This document shows positions 21,641 to 28,608 of a stretch of 36,269 bases of DNA, piece by piece; the stretch's first letter is position 1, and every line of letters begins with the position of its first letter. The DNA lies in NCBI GenBank assembly GCA_001873635.1, contig MNZK01000051.1, positions 1-36,269 on the forward strand, written 5' to 3'. Under the pieces are notes generated by a model. The model was not told the DNA's origin. It saw only the letters and a program-made list of their open reading frames with translations, and did no database searches. This DNA comes from Porphyromonadaceae bacterium CG2_30_38_12. Lineage in GTDB: Bacteria; Bacteroidota; Bacteroidia; Bacteroidales; Paludibacteraceae. Made by a program: the position numbers and the translations under genes.

Positions 21641-21832
21641 TTACGACAATTTCTCATAGATAAATGTCATAATTGATTCAAAACTTAAGTCCATAACCCA
21701 AACTAACAATGCAAGTATGATGGAAGCTATCAATACTACTACGGCACTATTAGTCAATTCGGCACGTGTAGGCCACGATACCTTATGAACAAGCTCTGAA
21801 TAAGCCTCTTTGATATAGTTAATTATCTTCAT
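21641..21832 (-). CDS. secE: Preprotein translocase subunit SecE
   Basis: A 63-residue single-span SecE. The amphipathic region YIKEAYSELVHKVSWPTRAEL (here split as two short motifs, KEAYSEL and KVSWPTRAEL) precedes one transmembrane helix at about residues 28-50. It clamps SecY in the inner membrane. The gene starts 16 bp after tRNA-Trp and precedes nusG. Confidence 0.95.
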   Translation of the reverse strand: MKIINYIKEAYSELVHKVSWPTRAELTNSAVVVLIASIILALLVWVMDLSFESIMTFIYEKLS

Positions 21833-21848
21833 TTTTTTATAATATGTG

Positions 21849-21921
21849 CACGGGCAGAGAGGCTCGAACTCCCGACACCTGGTTTTGGAGACCAGTGCTC
21901 TACCAACTGAGCTACGCCCGT
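21849..21921 (-). tRNA. trnW: tRNA-Trp (anticodon CCA)
   Basis: A 73-nt cloverleaf on the minus strand: acceptor ACGGGCG/TGCCCGT (one G-U), D stem GCTC/GAGC, anticodon stem CTGGT/ACCAG with loop CTCCAAA (anticodon CCA), T loop TTCGAGC, discriminator G. No CCA tail is encoded. It sits between tuf and secE, as in many Bacteroidota. Confidence 0.97.
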
Positions 21922-21939
21922 GTGTGAATTACAATTCTA

Positions 21940-21998
21940 AAATTACGAATTACGGTTTGAGAAGCAATTTCTCATTCGTAATTCGTAATTCGTAATTT
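21940..21998 (-). repeat. Long hairpin with heptamer repeats after tuf
   Basis: Perfect 15-nt inverted arms (21940-21954 and 21984-21998) enclose a second small stem (GAGAA/TTCTC). The right arm is part of three tandem copies of ATTCGTA (21974-21994); the left arm carries two inverted copies. It starts 6 bp beyond the tuf stop and ends 18 bp before tRNA-Trp. It could act as a terminator or as a processing hairpin separating tuf mRNA from the tRNA; no long T run follows, which favours processing. Confidence 0.7.
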
Positions 21999-22003
21999 GA
22001 TTA

Positions 22004-23191
22004 TTAGTCTAACAATTCAGTAATCTGACCAGAACCTACTGTACGTCCACCTTCGCGGATAGCGAAACGTAAACCTACGTTACAAGCTACTGGATAAATC
22101 AACGTTACTGTTAATTCCAAGTTATCGCCTGGCATAACCATTTCTGTTCCTTCTGGCAAGGTGATTTCACCAGTTACATCCAACGTACGAATATAGAATT
22201 GTGGACGGTAACGGTTGTGGAATGGTGTGTGACGACCACCTTCTTCTTTTTTCAAAATATAAGCAGCAGCTTTGAAAGTAGTGTGAGGAGTTACTTTTCC
22301 GGGGTGTGTTATAACCATACCACGTTTAATTTCCTCTTTGTCGATACCACGTAACAACAAACCTACATTATCGCCAGCCTGACCTTCGTCCAAAATTTTG
22401 CGGAACATTTCAACACCAGTTACAACTGATTTCTTTGCACCTTGACCAAGACCAATGATTTGAACTTCTTCACCTGTTTTGATAACACCAGTTTCGATAC
22501 GTCCAGTTGCAACAGTACCACGACCAGTAATCGAGAATACATCTTCAACAGGCATCAAGAATGGTTTGTCAATAGCACGTGGAGGTAATTCAATCCAAGT
22601 ATCAACAGCATCCATCAATTCCATTACTTTATCTTCCCATTCTGGCACACCATTCAATGCTCCCAAAGCAGAACCTTGGATAACAGGAGTGTTGTCGCCA
22701 TCGAAATCATAGAATGAAAGCAATTCGCGCATTTCCATTTCTACTAATTCCAACATTTCAGGGTCATCAACCATATCACATTTGTTCATGAAAATAACCA
22801 AACGAGGTACGTTTACCTGACGAGCCAACAGGATGTGTTCGCGTGTTTGAGGCATAGGACCGTCTGTGGCAGCTACTACAATTATTGCACCGTCCATTTG
22901 AGCAGCACCAGTAACCATGTTTTTCACGTAATCGGCGTGTCCCGGGCAATCTACGTGTGCATAGTGACGCAATGCTGTTTGATATTCAACGTGCGCAGTA
23001 TTAATTGTTATACCACGTTCTTTTTCTTCAGGTGCATTGTCGATTGAATCGAATGAACGCAATTCAGAAAGTCCTTTTTTTGCTAAAACCGTAGTGATAG
23101 CGGCAGTTAATGTCGTTTTACCATGGTCAACGTGTCCAATGGTACCTACGTTTACGTGAGGTTTCGACCTGTCAAATTTTTCTTTTGCCAT
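22004..23191 (-). CDS. tuf: Translation elongation factor Tu
   Basis: A 395-residue EF-Tu with GHVDHGKT (P-loop, residues 19-26), the switch [18 protein letters not shown] (G3), NKCD (G4) and domains 2 and 3 complete, including [12 protein letters not shown]. It brings aminoacyl-tRNA to the ribosome using GTP. Its place directly downstream of four tRNA genes and upstream of tRNA-Trp-secE-nusG matches the tufB-type locus of other bacteria; transcription most likely comes from the tRNA promoter near 23940. Confidence 0.99.
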   Translation of the reverse strand: MAKEKFDRSKPHVNVGTIGHVDHGKTTLTAAITTVLAKKGLSELRSFDSIDNAPEEKERGITINTAHVEYQTALRHYAHVDCPGHADYVKNMVTGAAQMDGAIIVVAATDGPMPQTREHILLARQVNVPRLVIFMNKCDMVDDPEMLELVEMEMRELLSFYDFDGDNTPVIQGSALGALNGVPEWEDKVMELMDAVDTWIELPPRAIDKPFLMPVEDVFSITGRGTVATGRIETGVIKTGEEVQIIGLGQGAKKSVVTGVEMFRKILDEGQAGDNVGLLLRGIDKEEIKRGMVITHPGKVTPHTTFKAAAYILKKEEGGRHTPFHNRYRPQFYIRTLDVTGEITLPEGTEMVMPGDNLELTVTLIYPVACNVGLRFAIREGGRTVGSGQITELLD

Positions 23192-23246
23192 AACTCAAAG
23201 ATTATTTAAAAATTAATTATATGTTTTATAAAAGCTTACAAATTAG

Positions 23247-23318
<72 letters not shown>

Positions 23319-23381
23319 AAAAAAAAAGAAAGAGTAGAATTTTTTAAATTCTCTAATTTATAGTATCTACTCTTCCGATTG

Positions 23382-23454
23382 AGCGAAAGACGGGGCTCAA
23401 ACCCGCGACCCTCAGCTTGGAAGGCTAATGCTCTATCAACTGAGCTACTTTCGC
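23382..23454 (-). tRNA. trnG: tRNA-Gly (anticodon TCC)
   Basis: A 73-nt cloverleaf: acceptor GCGAAAG/CTTTCGC, D stem GCTC/GAGC, anticodon stem TTAGC/GCTGA with loop CTTCCAA (anticodon TCC), T loop TTTGAGC, discriminator T. It is the third tRNA of the tuf cluster. Confidence 0.96.
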
Positions 23455-23461
23455 AATATTT

Positions 23462-23551
23462 CAATGTGCCAATTCTTTCATGTGCCAATATGCCAATTTA
23501 TGATATTGGCGGAATTAATATTGGCACATTGGCATATTAATTCATTGGCAA
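23462..23551. repeat. Inverted array of GCCAAT/ATTGGC words in a tRNA spacer
   Basis: The spacer between tRNA-Tyr and tRNA-Gly holds nested perfect inverted repeats: ATGTGCCAATAT (23480-23491) against ATATTGGCACAT (23518-23529), with GCCAAT (23492-23497) against ATTGGC (23505-23510) inside. Extra copies of GCCAAT to the left and ATTGGC to the right extend the array. It would fold into a long hairpin in the tRNA precursor. No coding potential is seen. Confidence 0.75.
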
Positions 23552-23560
23552 ATTAATTTG

Positions 23561-23643
23561 TGGGCAGTGAAGGATTCGAACCTCCGAAGTCGAAAGACAG
23601 CTGAGTTACAGTCAGCCCCAGTTGGCCACTTTGGTAACTGCCC
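23561..23643 (-). tRNA. trnY: tRNA-Tyr (anticodon GTA)
   Basis: An 83-nt class II cloverleaf: acceptor GGGCAGT/ACTGCCC, anticodon stem GCTGA/TCAGC with loop CTGTAAC (anticodon GTA), a long variable arm and T loop TTCGAAT, discriminator A. The long arm fits tRNA-Tyr. Confidence 0.97.
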
Positions 23644-23676
23644 AAAAAATCAACTCCCAACCTCTAAAGGGGAGTT
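23644..23676 (-). terminator. Terminator-like hairpin directly before tRNA-Tyr
   Basis: On the minus strand AACTCCC and GGGAGTT (7 bp, 11-nt loop) are followed by GATTTTTT, ending at the first base of tRNA-Tyr. It looks like an intrinsic terminator for tRNA-Thr(TGT), but there is no space for a new promoter before tRNA-Tyr, so partial termination or a processing role is more likely. The remaining spacer to 23797 shows nothing else recognisable. Confidence 0.5.
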
Positions 23677-23797
23677 TGATTCCGATTAATTTTTTTTTAA
23701 AATTTAAAAATAGCATTTGAAATATACGCTTATACTTAAATTTACCTGATTTTTCATTCCTCTTTAGGTGGTCAGGGTGCTAATTTTTACGCTTTTG

Positions 23798-23871
23798 AGC
23801 CTCTTGTCGGATTCGAACCAACGACCCCGAGATTACAAATCACGTGCTCTGGCCAACTGAGCTAAAGAGGC
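23798..23871 (-). tRNA. trnT: tRNA-Thr (anticodon TGT)
   Basis: A 74-nt cloverleaf: acceptor GCCTCTT/AAGAGGC, D stem GCTC/GAGC, anticodon loop TTTGTAA (anticodon TGT), T stem GTTGG/CCGAC with loop TTCGAAT, discriminator T. The anticodon stem CGTGA/TCTCG contains a T-T mismatch at the third pair. It is the first gene of the tRNA-tuf unit. Confidence 0.95.
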
Positions 23872-23894
23872 ATTTGGTTGTCTAATAGAGACTT

Positions 23895-23938
23895 AAGCCG
23901 TTTAAAAAGCCGTTTAAATATTGCTATTCAAACGGCTT
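23895..23938 (-). terminator. Inverted repeat with duplicated arm at the hpf end and tRNA leader
   Basis: On the minus strand AAGCCGTTT (23938-23930) can pair with either of two tandem copies of AAACGGCTT (23915-23907 and 23903-23895); the first copy is followed by TTT. It lies just after the hpf gene and exactly at the predicted start of the tRNA transcript, so it may end xerC-hpf transcription. Confidence 0.55.
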
Positions 23939-23939
23939 G

Positions 23940-23969
23940 CAAATGTACGATATTTTTTTGTACTACAAA
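23940..23969 (-). promoter_or_regulatory. Promoter of the tRNA-tuf operon
   Basis: The minus strand has TTTG (23969-23966), an 18-bp spacer and TACATTTG (23947-23940), a good match to the Bacteroidota -33/-7 promoter. Start is predicted near 23936, about 65 nt before tRNA-Thr(TGT). Confidence 0.75.
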
Positions 23970-23987
23970 ACAATTAATTCTTTTTTT

Positions 23988-24287
23988 TTACTTATTCGTC
24001 GTTTTTTCTTTGTATTTCTTGATTTGTTTTTCTAAAGCATCAACCGTTAGGTCAATTGCTTCTTCAAAACTGTTACAGGTTTTGGAGGCAAAAAACTCAA
24101 CATTAGGTATCGAAATCTTTATTTCGGCTTCTTTATTGGAAGATGTTTCGGGCTTCACAACTTTTAAATACACTTCTACATTTATAATTTCATCAAAAAA
24201 CTTACTCAACTTCGCAATTTTCTTGTTAATGTACGATTCAAGTGTTGTTGTTGCATCAAAATTGATGGACTGAATTCTTAGTTTCAT
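23988..24287 (-). CDS. hpf: Ribosome hibernation promoting factor (short HPF/RaiA family)
   Basis: A 99-residue protein matching the short S30AE/HPF domain: MKLRIQSINFDATTTLESYI at the start, KLSKFFDEI, a Lys-rich beta region and EEAIDLTVDALEKQIKKYK near the end. It lacks the C-terminal dimerisation domain of long HPF. The family binds the 30S decoding site in stationary phase and blocks translation or supports 100S dimers. It follows the xerC-like gene by 14 bp and precedes the tRNA-tuf operon, so dormancy control sits beside the core translation cluster. Confidence 0.92.
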   Translation of the reverse strand: MKLRIQSINFDATTTLESYINKKIAKLSKFFDEIINVEVYLKVVKPETSSNKEAEIKISIPNVEFFASKTCNSFEEAIDLTVDALEKQIKKYKEKTTNK

Positions 24288-24301
24288 AGATACCTCCTTT
24301 T

Positions 24302-25183
24302 TTATTTTGCCCTTGGATGGGCATGTTTATATATATTGTATAACTGTTCAAAACTCGTATGTGTATATACTTGTGTCGATGCTAAGCTACTATGGCCTAA
24401 TAATTCCTTTACGGAATTAATATCGGCTCCTTCGTTGAGTAATGTTGTTGCAAAAGAATGCCTAAGTACGTGCGGACTTTTTTTGTGAATCGTACTTATG
24501 CCAGACATGGTATTGTGTACTAAATTATATATATACTTAGGATACAATTGCTTTCCATTGTTCAAAACAAATAAATAAGCATTGTCCGATTGAATTGTTG
24601 TATCTCTTTGATTCATATAATTCCGCAGCTCTATACAAAAATCCATGCTCAATGGAATAATACGTTGTTTGTTGCGCTTGCCTAATACTTTAATACTCAA
24701 TGCTGAGAAATCAACATCTTTATCTTTTATGTTTATTAACTCGGATAAACGAACTCCCGTTAAATAAAATAATTTTAGAATTATATGATTCCGAATGGAT
24801 TCAAAATCTGGCGTTAAAAAAGTTTCATCAAGTGCTTTTTCCATTTCGCTGTTTTTGAAAAACGCTGGAAGTGGTTTTTTTGTTTTAGGTAAGGTTATTT
24901 TTAACGTTGGATTCTGTTGTGTGTATTTTCGGACTAATAGAAAACGCCAAAAGGAACGTAAAGTAGAAATCTTTCGGGCAATAGTACGAGCAGTATCGTT
25001 GGCTTCCATAAGATTTAATATCCATTGCTGAATATGGGTGGAAGTAATTGTCTCAAAATGAAATTTTTCAAAGGTATTGTTGGTGAATAAAGCAAATTGA
25101 TTCAGGTCGTTATGATAGGACAGTACGGTGTGGGCTGAATAGTTTTTCTCGTACTGTAAGTATTGTATAAATTCATTTATCAT
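24302..25183 (-). CDS. xerC: Tyrosine recombinase XerC/XerD family
   Basis: A 293-residue protein with an N-terminal SAM-like core-binding domain (residues 1-90) and a catalytic domain carrying all expected residues: Arg145 (LTGVRLSELI), Lys169 (VLGKRNKQR), His238 and Arg241 (SPHVLRHSFATTLL), His264 (LLGHSSLAST) and the nucleophile Tyr273 (QVYTHTS). Xer recombinases resolve chromosome dimers at dif. The steady neighbourhood with hpf, tRNAs and tuf suggests a housekeeping Xer protein and not a phage or conjugative-element integrase, although XerC and XerD cannot be told apart from this alone. No dif-like site was recognised in the window. Confidence 0.9.
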   Translation of the reverse strand: MINEFIQYLQYEKNYSAHTVLSYHNDLNQFALFTNNTFEKFHFETITSTHIQQWILNLMEANDTARTIARKISTLRSFWRFLLVRKYTQQNPTLKITLPKTKKPLPAFFKNSEMEKALDETFLTPDFESIRNHIILKLFYLTGVRLSELINIKDKDVDFSALSIKVLGKRNKQRIIPLSMDFCIELRNYMNQRDTTIQSDNAYLFVLNNGKQLYPKYIYNLVHNTMSGISTIHKKSPHVLRHSFATTLLNEGADINSVKELLGHSSLASTQVYTHTSFEQLYNIYKHAHPRAK

Positions 25184-25391
25184 AATTCTGAGGCAGTTCC
25201 GATTCTTAATTGTGCAACGAAAATAGCGGAAATTTAGTGAAGTTGTAACTGAACAGTGCTTTTTTTTATTGAAAATTAATGTTTTTTGCTTTGATTGCTT
25301 TAGCTGTTTTCTACTTTCATTTGCTTTTTGAATTTATAGTGCGCAACTACTCAGCCTGATTTATATTGAAATTTTATTACAAATGAATTGT

Positions 25392-25422
25392 TTTGTTATC
25401 ACTAAAAAATAAGTTATCTTTG
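25392..25422 (+). promoter_or_regulatory. Strong promoter of the zinc-ribbon/CrtW-like operon
   Basis: TTTG (25392-25395), exactly 19 bp, then TATCTTTG (25415-25422): a near-ideal Bacteroidota -33/-7 promoter. The predicted start near 25426 leaves a leader of about 36 nt to the ATG at 25462. The remainder of 25184-25391 is AT-rich with no other signal seen. Confidence 0.8.
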
Positions 25423-25461
25423 CAAACTGTATTTTTTTAATTTATTGTAAGTGTTGTAGAT

Positions 25462-25917
25462 ATGTTATTTAAAGAAGATATTTCTCCCGAATTTGCTCAA
25501 GAACTATTTCAGGACGCTAATAAAGTGATGCAATTTGTTGCTGATATTAAATGGGCTGCTGGGTTTGTATGTCGCAACTGTGGTCACACAAATTATTGCG
25601 AGGGCAAAACGATGGCTTCGAGACGTTGCACGCGCTGCAAAAAAGAAGAATCGGCTGCTGCTAATACTATTTTTCACAACATAAAATTTCCAATAAACAA
25701 AGCTTTTTATATTGCCCACAGTGTTTGTGTTGAAGGGAAAGATTTTTCTTCGTATAATTATTCCGATCAGTTAGGGCTGAACCAAATGACATGTTGGAAA
25801 TTTAGAAAACGCATACAGGATTGTATGATGAAAATAGGCAGCAATCATTCGTTAAATTCTAAACAAAATGAAAGGCAACCAATTAAGATTGAAACAATCA
25901 TGATGTCACTTAAATAG
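25462..25917 (+). CDS. IS1595-like transposase zinc-ribbon/helix protein without the nuclease domain
   Basis: A 151-residue protein. Cys37, Cys40, Cys56 and Cys59 form a zinc ribbon (VCRNCGHTNYCEG, then RRCTRCKKE), followed by ANTIFHNIKFPINKAFYIA and a helical GLNQMTCWKFRKRIQDCM. This order matches the N-terminal part of IS1595/ISXO2-type transposases: zinc ribbon, then the helix-turn-helix that binds DNA. The DDE/DDN catalytic domain that should follow is absent, and the gene ends in its own stop with no decayed remainder, no terminal inverted repeats and a clean promoter. The next gene starts 8 bp later. I infer a domesticated DNA-binding protein, perhaps a regulator of its own operon; the function is untested. 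A 3'-truncated insertion-sequence relic is the main alternative. Confidence 0.75.
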   Translation: MLFKEDISPEFAQELFQDANKVMQFVADIKWAAGFVCRNCGHTNYCEGKTMASRRCTRCKKEESAAANTIFHNIKFPINKAFYIAHSVCVEGKDFSSYNYSDQLGLNQMTCWKFRKRIQDCMMKIGSNHSLNSKQNERQPIKIETIMMSLK

Positions 25918-25925
25918 GAACAATT

Positions 25926-26597
25926 ATGGGCTTAATCATTGCATTTCTCATTGTCATTTTATGGTTTCTAAATTTGCTTTATGCGCTTTTTTACCAAACG
26001 CTTGCCTTTGACAATGGTTGGGTTTATGTGCAAATTTTGTTGCAAACTTGGCTTTTTACAGGCTTGTTTATCACCGCTCACGATGCGATGCATGGTACTG
26101 TTAGTAAACGTAAATCGCTAAATTTTGTGGTAGGATTTGTAGCCACTTTTTTATTTGCTGCCATGAATTACCGCATGCTATTGGCAAAACATAAATATCA
26201 CCACGATTATGTAGGCACAGCCTCTGACCCCGACTATAAAACAGGAAATCAAAACTTCTTTTTGTGGTGGTTTTCATTTCTTAAACAGTATGTTACTATT
26301 CTTCAAGTAGTTATTATGGCTGTTTTATTTAATGTCCTCCTGTTGCGATTTGATCAGTTTCGGTTGCTCGCTTTTTGGATTTTGCCATCTGTGTTGGCTA
26401 CTTTTCAGTTGTTCTATTTTGGAACATACACCACACACAAACTTCCTCACACGCCTTCTATGGAGCCATATAAATCACGTACTTTGAAACGGAATCATTT
26501 TGTGGCTCTCATTACCTGCTACTTTTTTGGCTACCACTACGAACATCATCAGTTTCCCGGCACGCCATGGTGGAAGTTGTACCAACTAAAAAAATAA
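25926..26597 (+). CDS. CrtW-like beta-carotene ketolase/fatty acid desaturase superfamily membrane protein
   Basis: A 223-residue integral membrane protein with three or four hydrophobic spans. The histidine boxes of the di-iron desaturase/hydroxylase superfamily are intact: HDAMH (52-56), HKYHH (89-93) and HYEHH (204-208). Surrounding words such as LFITAHDAMHGT, VGTASDPDY, FGTYTTHKLPH and FGYHYEHHQFPGTPWWKL are those of CrtW-type carotenoid 4-ketolases. No carotenoid synthesis genes (crtE, crtB, crtI, crtY) are in the window, so the substrate may be a carotenoid made elsewhere or another lipid. It starts 8 bp after the zinc-ribbon gene and is almost certainly co-transcribed with it. It is a little shorter than most CrtW proteins (about 240-260 residues). 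Confidence 0.82.
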   Translation: MGLIIAFLIVILWFLNLLYALFYQTLAFDNGWVYVQILLQTWLFTGLFITAHDAMHGTVSKRKSLNFVVGFVATFLFAAMNYRMLLAKHKYHHDYVGTASDPDYKTGNQNFFLWWFSFLKQYVTILQVVIMAVLFNVLLLRFDQFRLLAFWILPSVLATFQLFYFGTYTTHKLPHTPSMEPYKSRTLKRNHFVALITCYFFGYHYEHHQFPGTPWWKLYQLKK

Positions 26598-26634
26598 CTG
26601 TTTTCAAAGGGAATTAATGTTGAAAAAAAAATGT

Positions 26635-26642
26635 TACCTTTG
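26635..26642 (+). promoter_or_regulatory. -7 element (TACCTTTG) of the DUF4290-murA unit
   Basis: An exact TAnnTTTG match 27 bp before the ATG at 26670. A -33 element is not clear. It overlaps the first codons of the longer possible reading (ATG at 26631), which is therefore rejected as the start. Confidence 0.5.
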
Positions 26643-26669
26643 CAAACAATCAAATTTTTTATAAAAAAA

Positions 26670-27260
26670 ATGGAATATCCTACGCTTGAGGGCAATTTAA
26701 TCATGCCCGAATATGGTCGCAACATACAACAAATGGTGGAACATGCGCTTGCCATCGAAGATCGGGAAGAACGAACCCGCTGTGTGCAAACCATCATTAA
26801 TATTATGGGAAATATGTTTCCTTACCTACGTGATGTCAATGATTTTAAACATAAATTGTGGGATCATGTGGCTATCATGTCTAATTTTAAATTGGACATA
26901 GATTTTCCGTACGAAATTGTAGAAGAAGCTAATTTATACACGCGTCCTGAAACAATTCCGTATAAAAAATCGCGTATTCGTTACATGCACTATGGTCGTA
27001 CGTTGGAGGAAATGATAGAAAAAACTGGCGACTATCCCGATGGTGAGGAGCGTAACGAACTTATTCGTCTCATTGCCAATCAAATGAAAAAATGCTTTTT
27101 GACTTGGAATAAAGAAGTGGTGGACGACCGAAAAATCTTTGATGATTTAAGGGAGCTTTCGCACGATAAAATTGATGTTCCTCAGGATTTTTTGAAATTA
27201 GTGGAATCACGCGATGTGCTCTACAATCATAGCCGCAAAAACAAACCTCGAAGAAAATAA
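26670..27260 (+). CDS. DUF4290 family protein
   Basis: A 196-residue protein beginning MEYPTLEGNLIMPEYGRNIQQMVEHAL. I recognise the DUF4290 family, which is conserved in Bacteroidota and very often lies directly upstream of murA; its biochemical role is unknown. The protein is soluble, mainly helical and charged, with no signal peptide, membrane span or catalytic motif that I can name, and has a basic tail (NHSRKNKPRRK). The start at 26670 is preferred over an ATG at 26631 because a -7 promoter element covers the earlier one. murA starts 8 bp downstream, so the two are likely translated from one mRNA, hinting at a role in cell-wall growth. Confidence 0.85.
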   Translation: MEYPTLEGNLIMPEYGRNIQQMVEHALAIEDREERTRCVQTIINIMGNMFPYLRDVNDFKHKLWDHVAIMSNFKLDIDFPYEIVEEANLYTRPETIPYKKSRIRYMHYGRTLEEMIEKTGDYPDGEERNELIRLIANQMKKCFLTWNKEVVDDRKIFDDLRELSHDKIDVPQDFLKLVESRDVLYNHSRKNKPRRK

Positions 27261-27268
27261 CACGTACT

Positions 27269-28576
27269 ATGGCATCATTTATCATCGAAGGTGGTCATAA
27301 GCTTAATGGTGAAATAACACCACAAGGTGCTAAAAATGAAGCGCTTCAGGTTCTTTGTGCCGTGCTGTTAAGCCCTCAAAAAATTACTATTAATAATATT
27401 CCTGATATTGTTGATGTTAACAACCTCATAAAGTTACTTCAAAAAATGGGCGTGGAGGTGGAGCGATTAGCCCCAAATTCATATCGTTTTTGTGCACAGT
27501 ATCTTGATTTAGATTATTTGGAAACAGTAGAGTTCTACCAGCAAAGTGCTTCCCTTCGCGGCTCAGTGATGATTGTCGGACCGTTGGTTGCTCGTTTTGG
27601 AAAAGCTTTGATACCTAAGCCCGGAGGTGATAAAATAGGTAGGAGGCGTTTGGATACGCACTTTTTAGGAATTCAGAAGTTGGGTGCGCACTTCCACTAT
27701 GATGCTGACAAAAAACAATACGAAATTACCGCTCAACAATTGAGGGGCTGCTATATGTTGCTGGATGAAGCATCGGTTACGGGAACAGCAAATATAATTA
27801 TGACGGCTGTATTGGCTGAGGGAACAACTACTATTTACAATGCTGCTTGTGAACCTTACGTACAGCAACTTTGTAAAATGCTGAACAGCATGGGTGCACG
27901 TATTTCGGGAGTTGGTTCTAACTTACTGACTATTGAGGGTGTGCATTTACTAAATGGATGTTCGCACACAATTTTGCCAGACATGATTGAGGTTGGCAGT
28001 TTTATTGGTATGGCTGCCATGACAGGTTCTCAAATTACCATAAAAAATGTTTCTTACCACGAGTTAGGTCTTATTCCGGATAGTTTTCGCCGATTAGGCA
28101 TACAGTTAGAACAACAAGGCGACGATATTTTTATTCCTGAGCAGAATGGCTATACCATCGAATCATTTATTGATGGTTCGATTATGAATATTGCCGATGC
28201 ACCATGGCCTGGGCTTACGCCCGATTTGTTGAGTGTGTTTTTAGTGATAGCTACCAAAGCAAAAGGCAGCATTCTCATCCACCAAAAGATGTTTGAAAGC
28301 CGCCTTTTCTTTGTCGATAAACTGATTGATATGGGTGCACAGATTATTCTTTGCGATCCGCATCGCGCTACTGTGATTGGGCTTGGCGAGCATTTCCGCT
28401 TGCGCGCAGCCGTTATGAGTTCGCCTGATATTCGCGCCGGAATTGCCTTACTTATTGCTGCTATGGCTGCTGATGGTACGAGTACCATTCACAATATTGA
28501 ACAAATTGATCGAGGCTATCAGAATATCGAGCAGCGTTTGAATGCACTTGGTGCTAAAATAATTCGTGTAAACTAA
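27269..28576 (+). CDS. murA: UDP-N-acetylglucosamine 1-carboxyvinyltransferase MurA with Asp in place of the active-site Cys
   Basis: A 435-residue MurA, which transfers enolpyruvate from PEP to UDP-GlcNAc in the first committed step of peptidoglycan synthesis. Lys22 (GAKNEALQ), Arg126 and Asp129 (IGRRRLD) and the Asp of LTPDLL match catalytic or binding residues. In the active-site loop the sequence is PKPGGDKIGRRRLD: Asp121 stands where E. coli has Cys115, the residue alkylated by fosfomycin. An Asp here keeps activity but confers fosfomycin insensitivity in other species, for example Mycobacterium and Chlamydia. It is the second gene of the DUF4290-murA unit. No terminator was recognised in the 32-bp convergent gap to yebC. 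Confidence 0.97.
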   Translation: MASFIIEGGHKLNGEITPQGAKNEALQVLCAVLLSPQKITINNIPDIVDVNNLIKLLQKMGVEVERLAPNSYRFCAQYLDLDYLETVEFYQQSASLRGSVMIVGPLVARFGKALIPKPGGDKIGRRRLDTHFLGIQKLGAHFHYDADKKQYEITAQQLRGCYMLLDEASVTGTANIIMTAVLAEGTTTIYNAACEPYVQQLCKMLNSMGARISGVGSNLLTIEGVHLLNGCSHTILPDMIEVGSFIGMAAMTGSQITIKNVSYHELGLIPDSFRRLGIQLEQQGDDIFIPEQNGYTIESFIDGSIMNIADAPWPGLTPDLLSVFLVIATKAKGSILIHQKMFESRLFFVDKLIDMGAQIILCDPHRATVIGLGEHFRLRAAVMSSPDIRAGIALLIAAMAADGTSTIHNIEQIDRGYQNIEQRLNALGAKIIRVN

Positions 28577-28608
28577 CTCTCTGTACTCAATCAATTTGTT
28601 GGTTTGCT

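Noticed and set aside
24302-25183. The tyrosine recombinase as an integrase of a mobile element at the tRNA cluster
   Set aside because: It is followed directly by hpf, no attachment-site duplication of a tRNA 3' end was seen, and the neighbouring genes are all core genes.
25462-25917. A complete IS1595 insertion sequence
   Set aside because: No catalytic domain, no terminal inverted repeats and no target duplication were seen around the gene.
26631-26669. An upstream ATG extending the DUF4290 protein by 13 residues
   Set aside because: The -7 element TACCTTTG covers its first codons, and the added residues do not resemble the family start.
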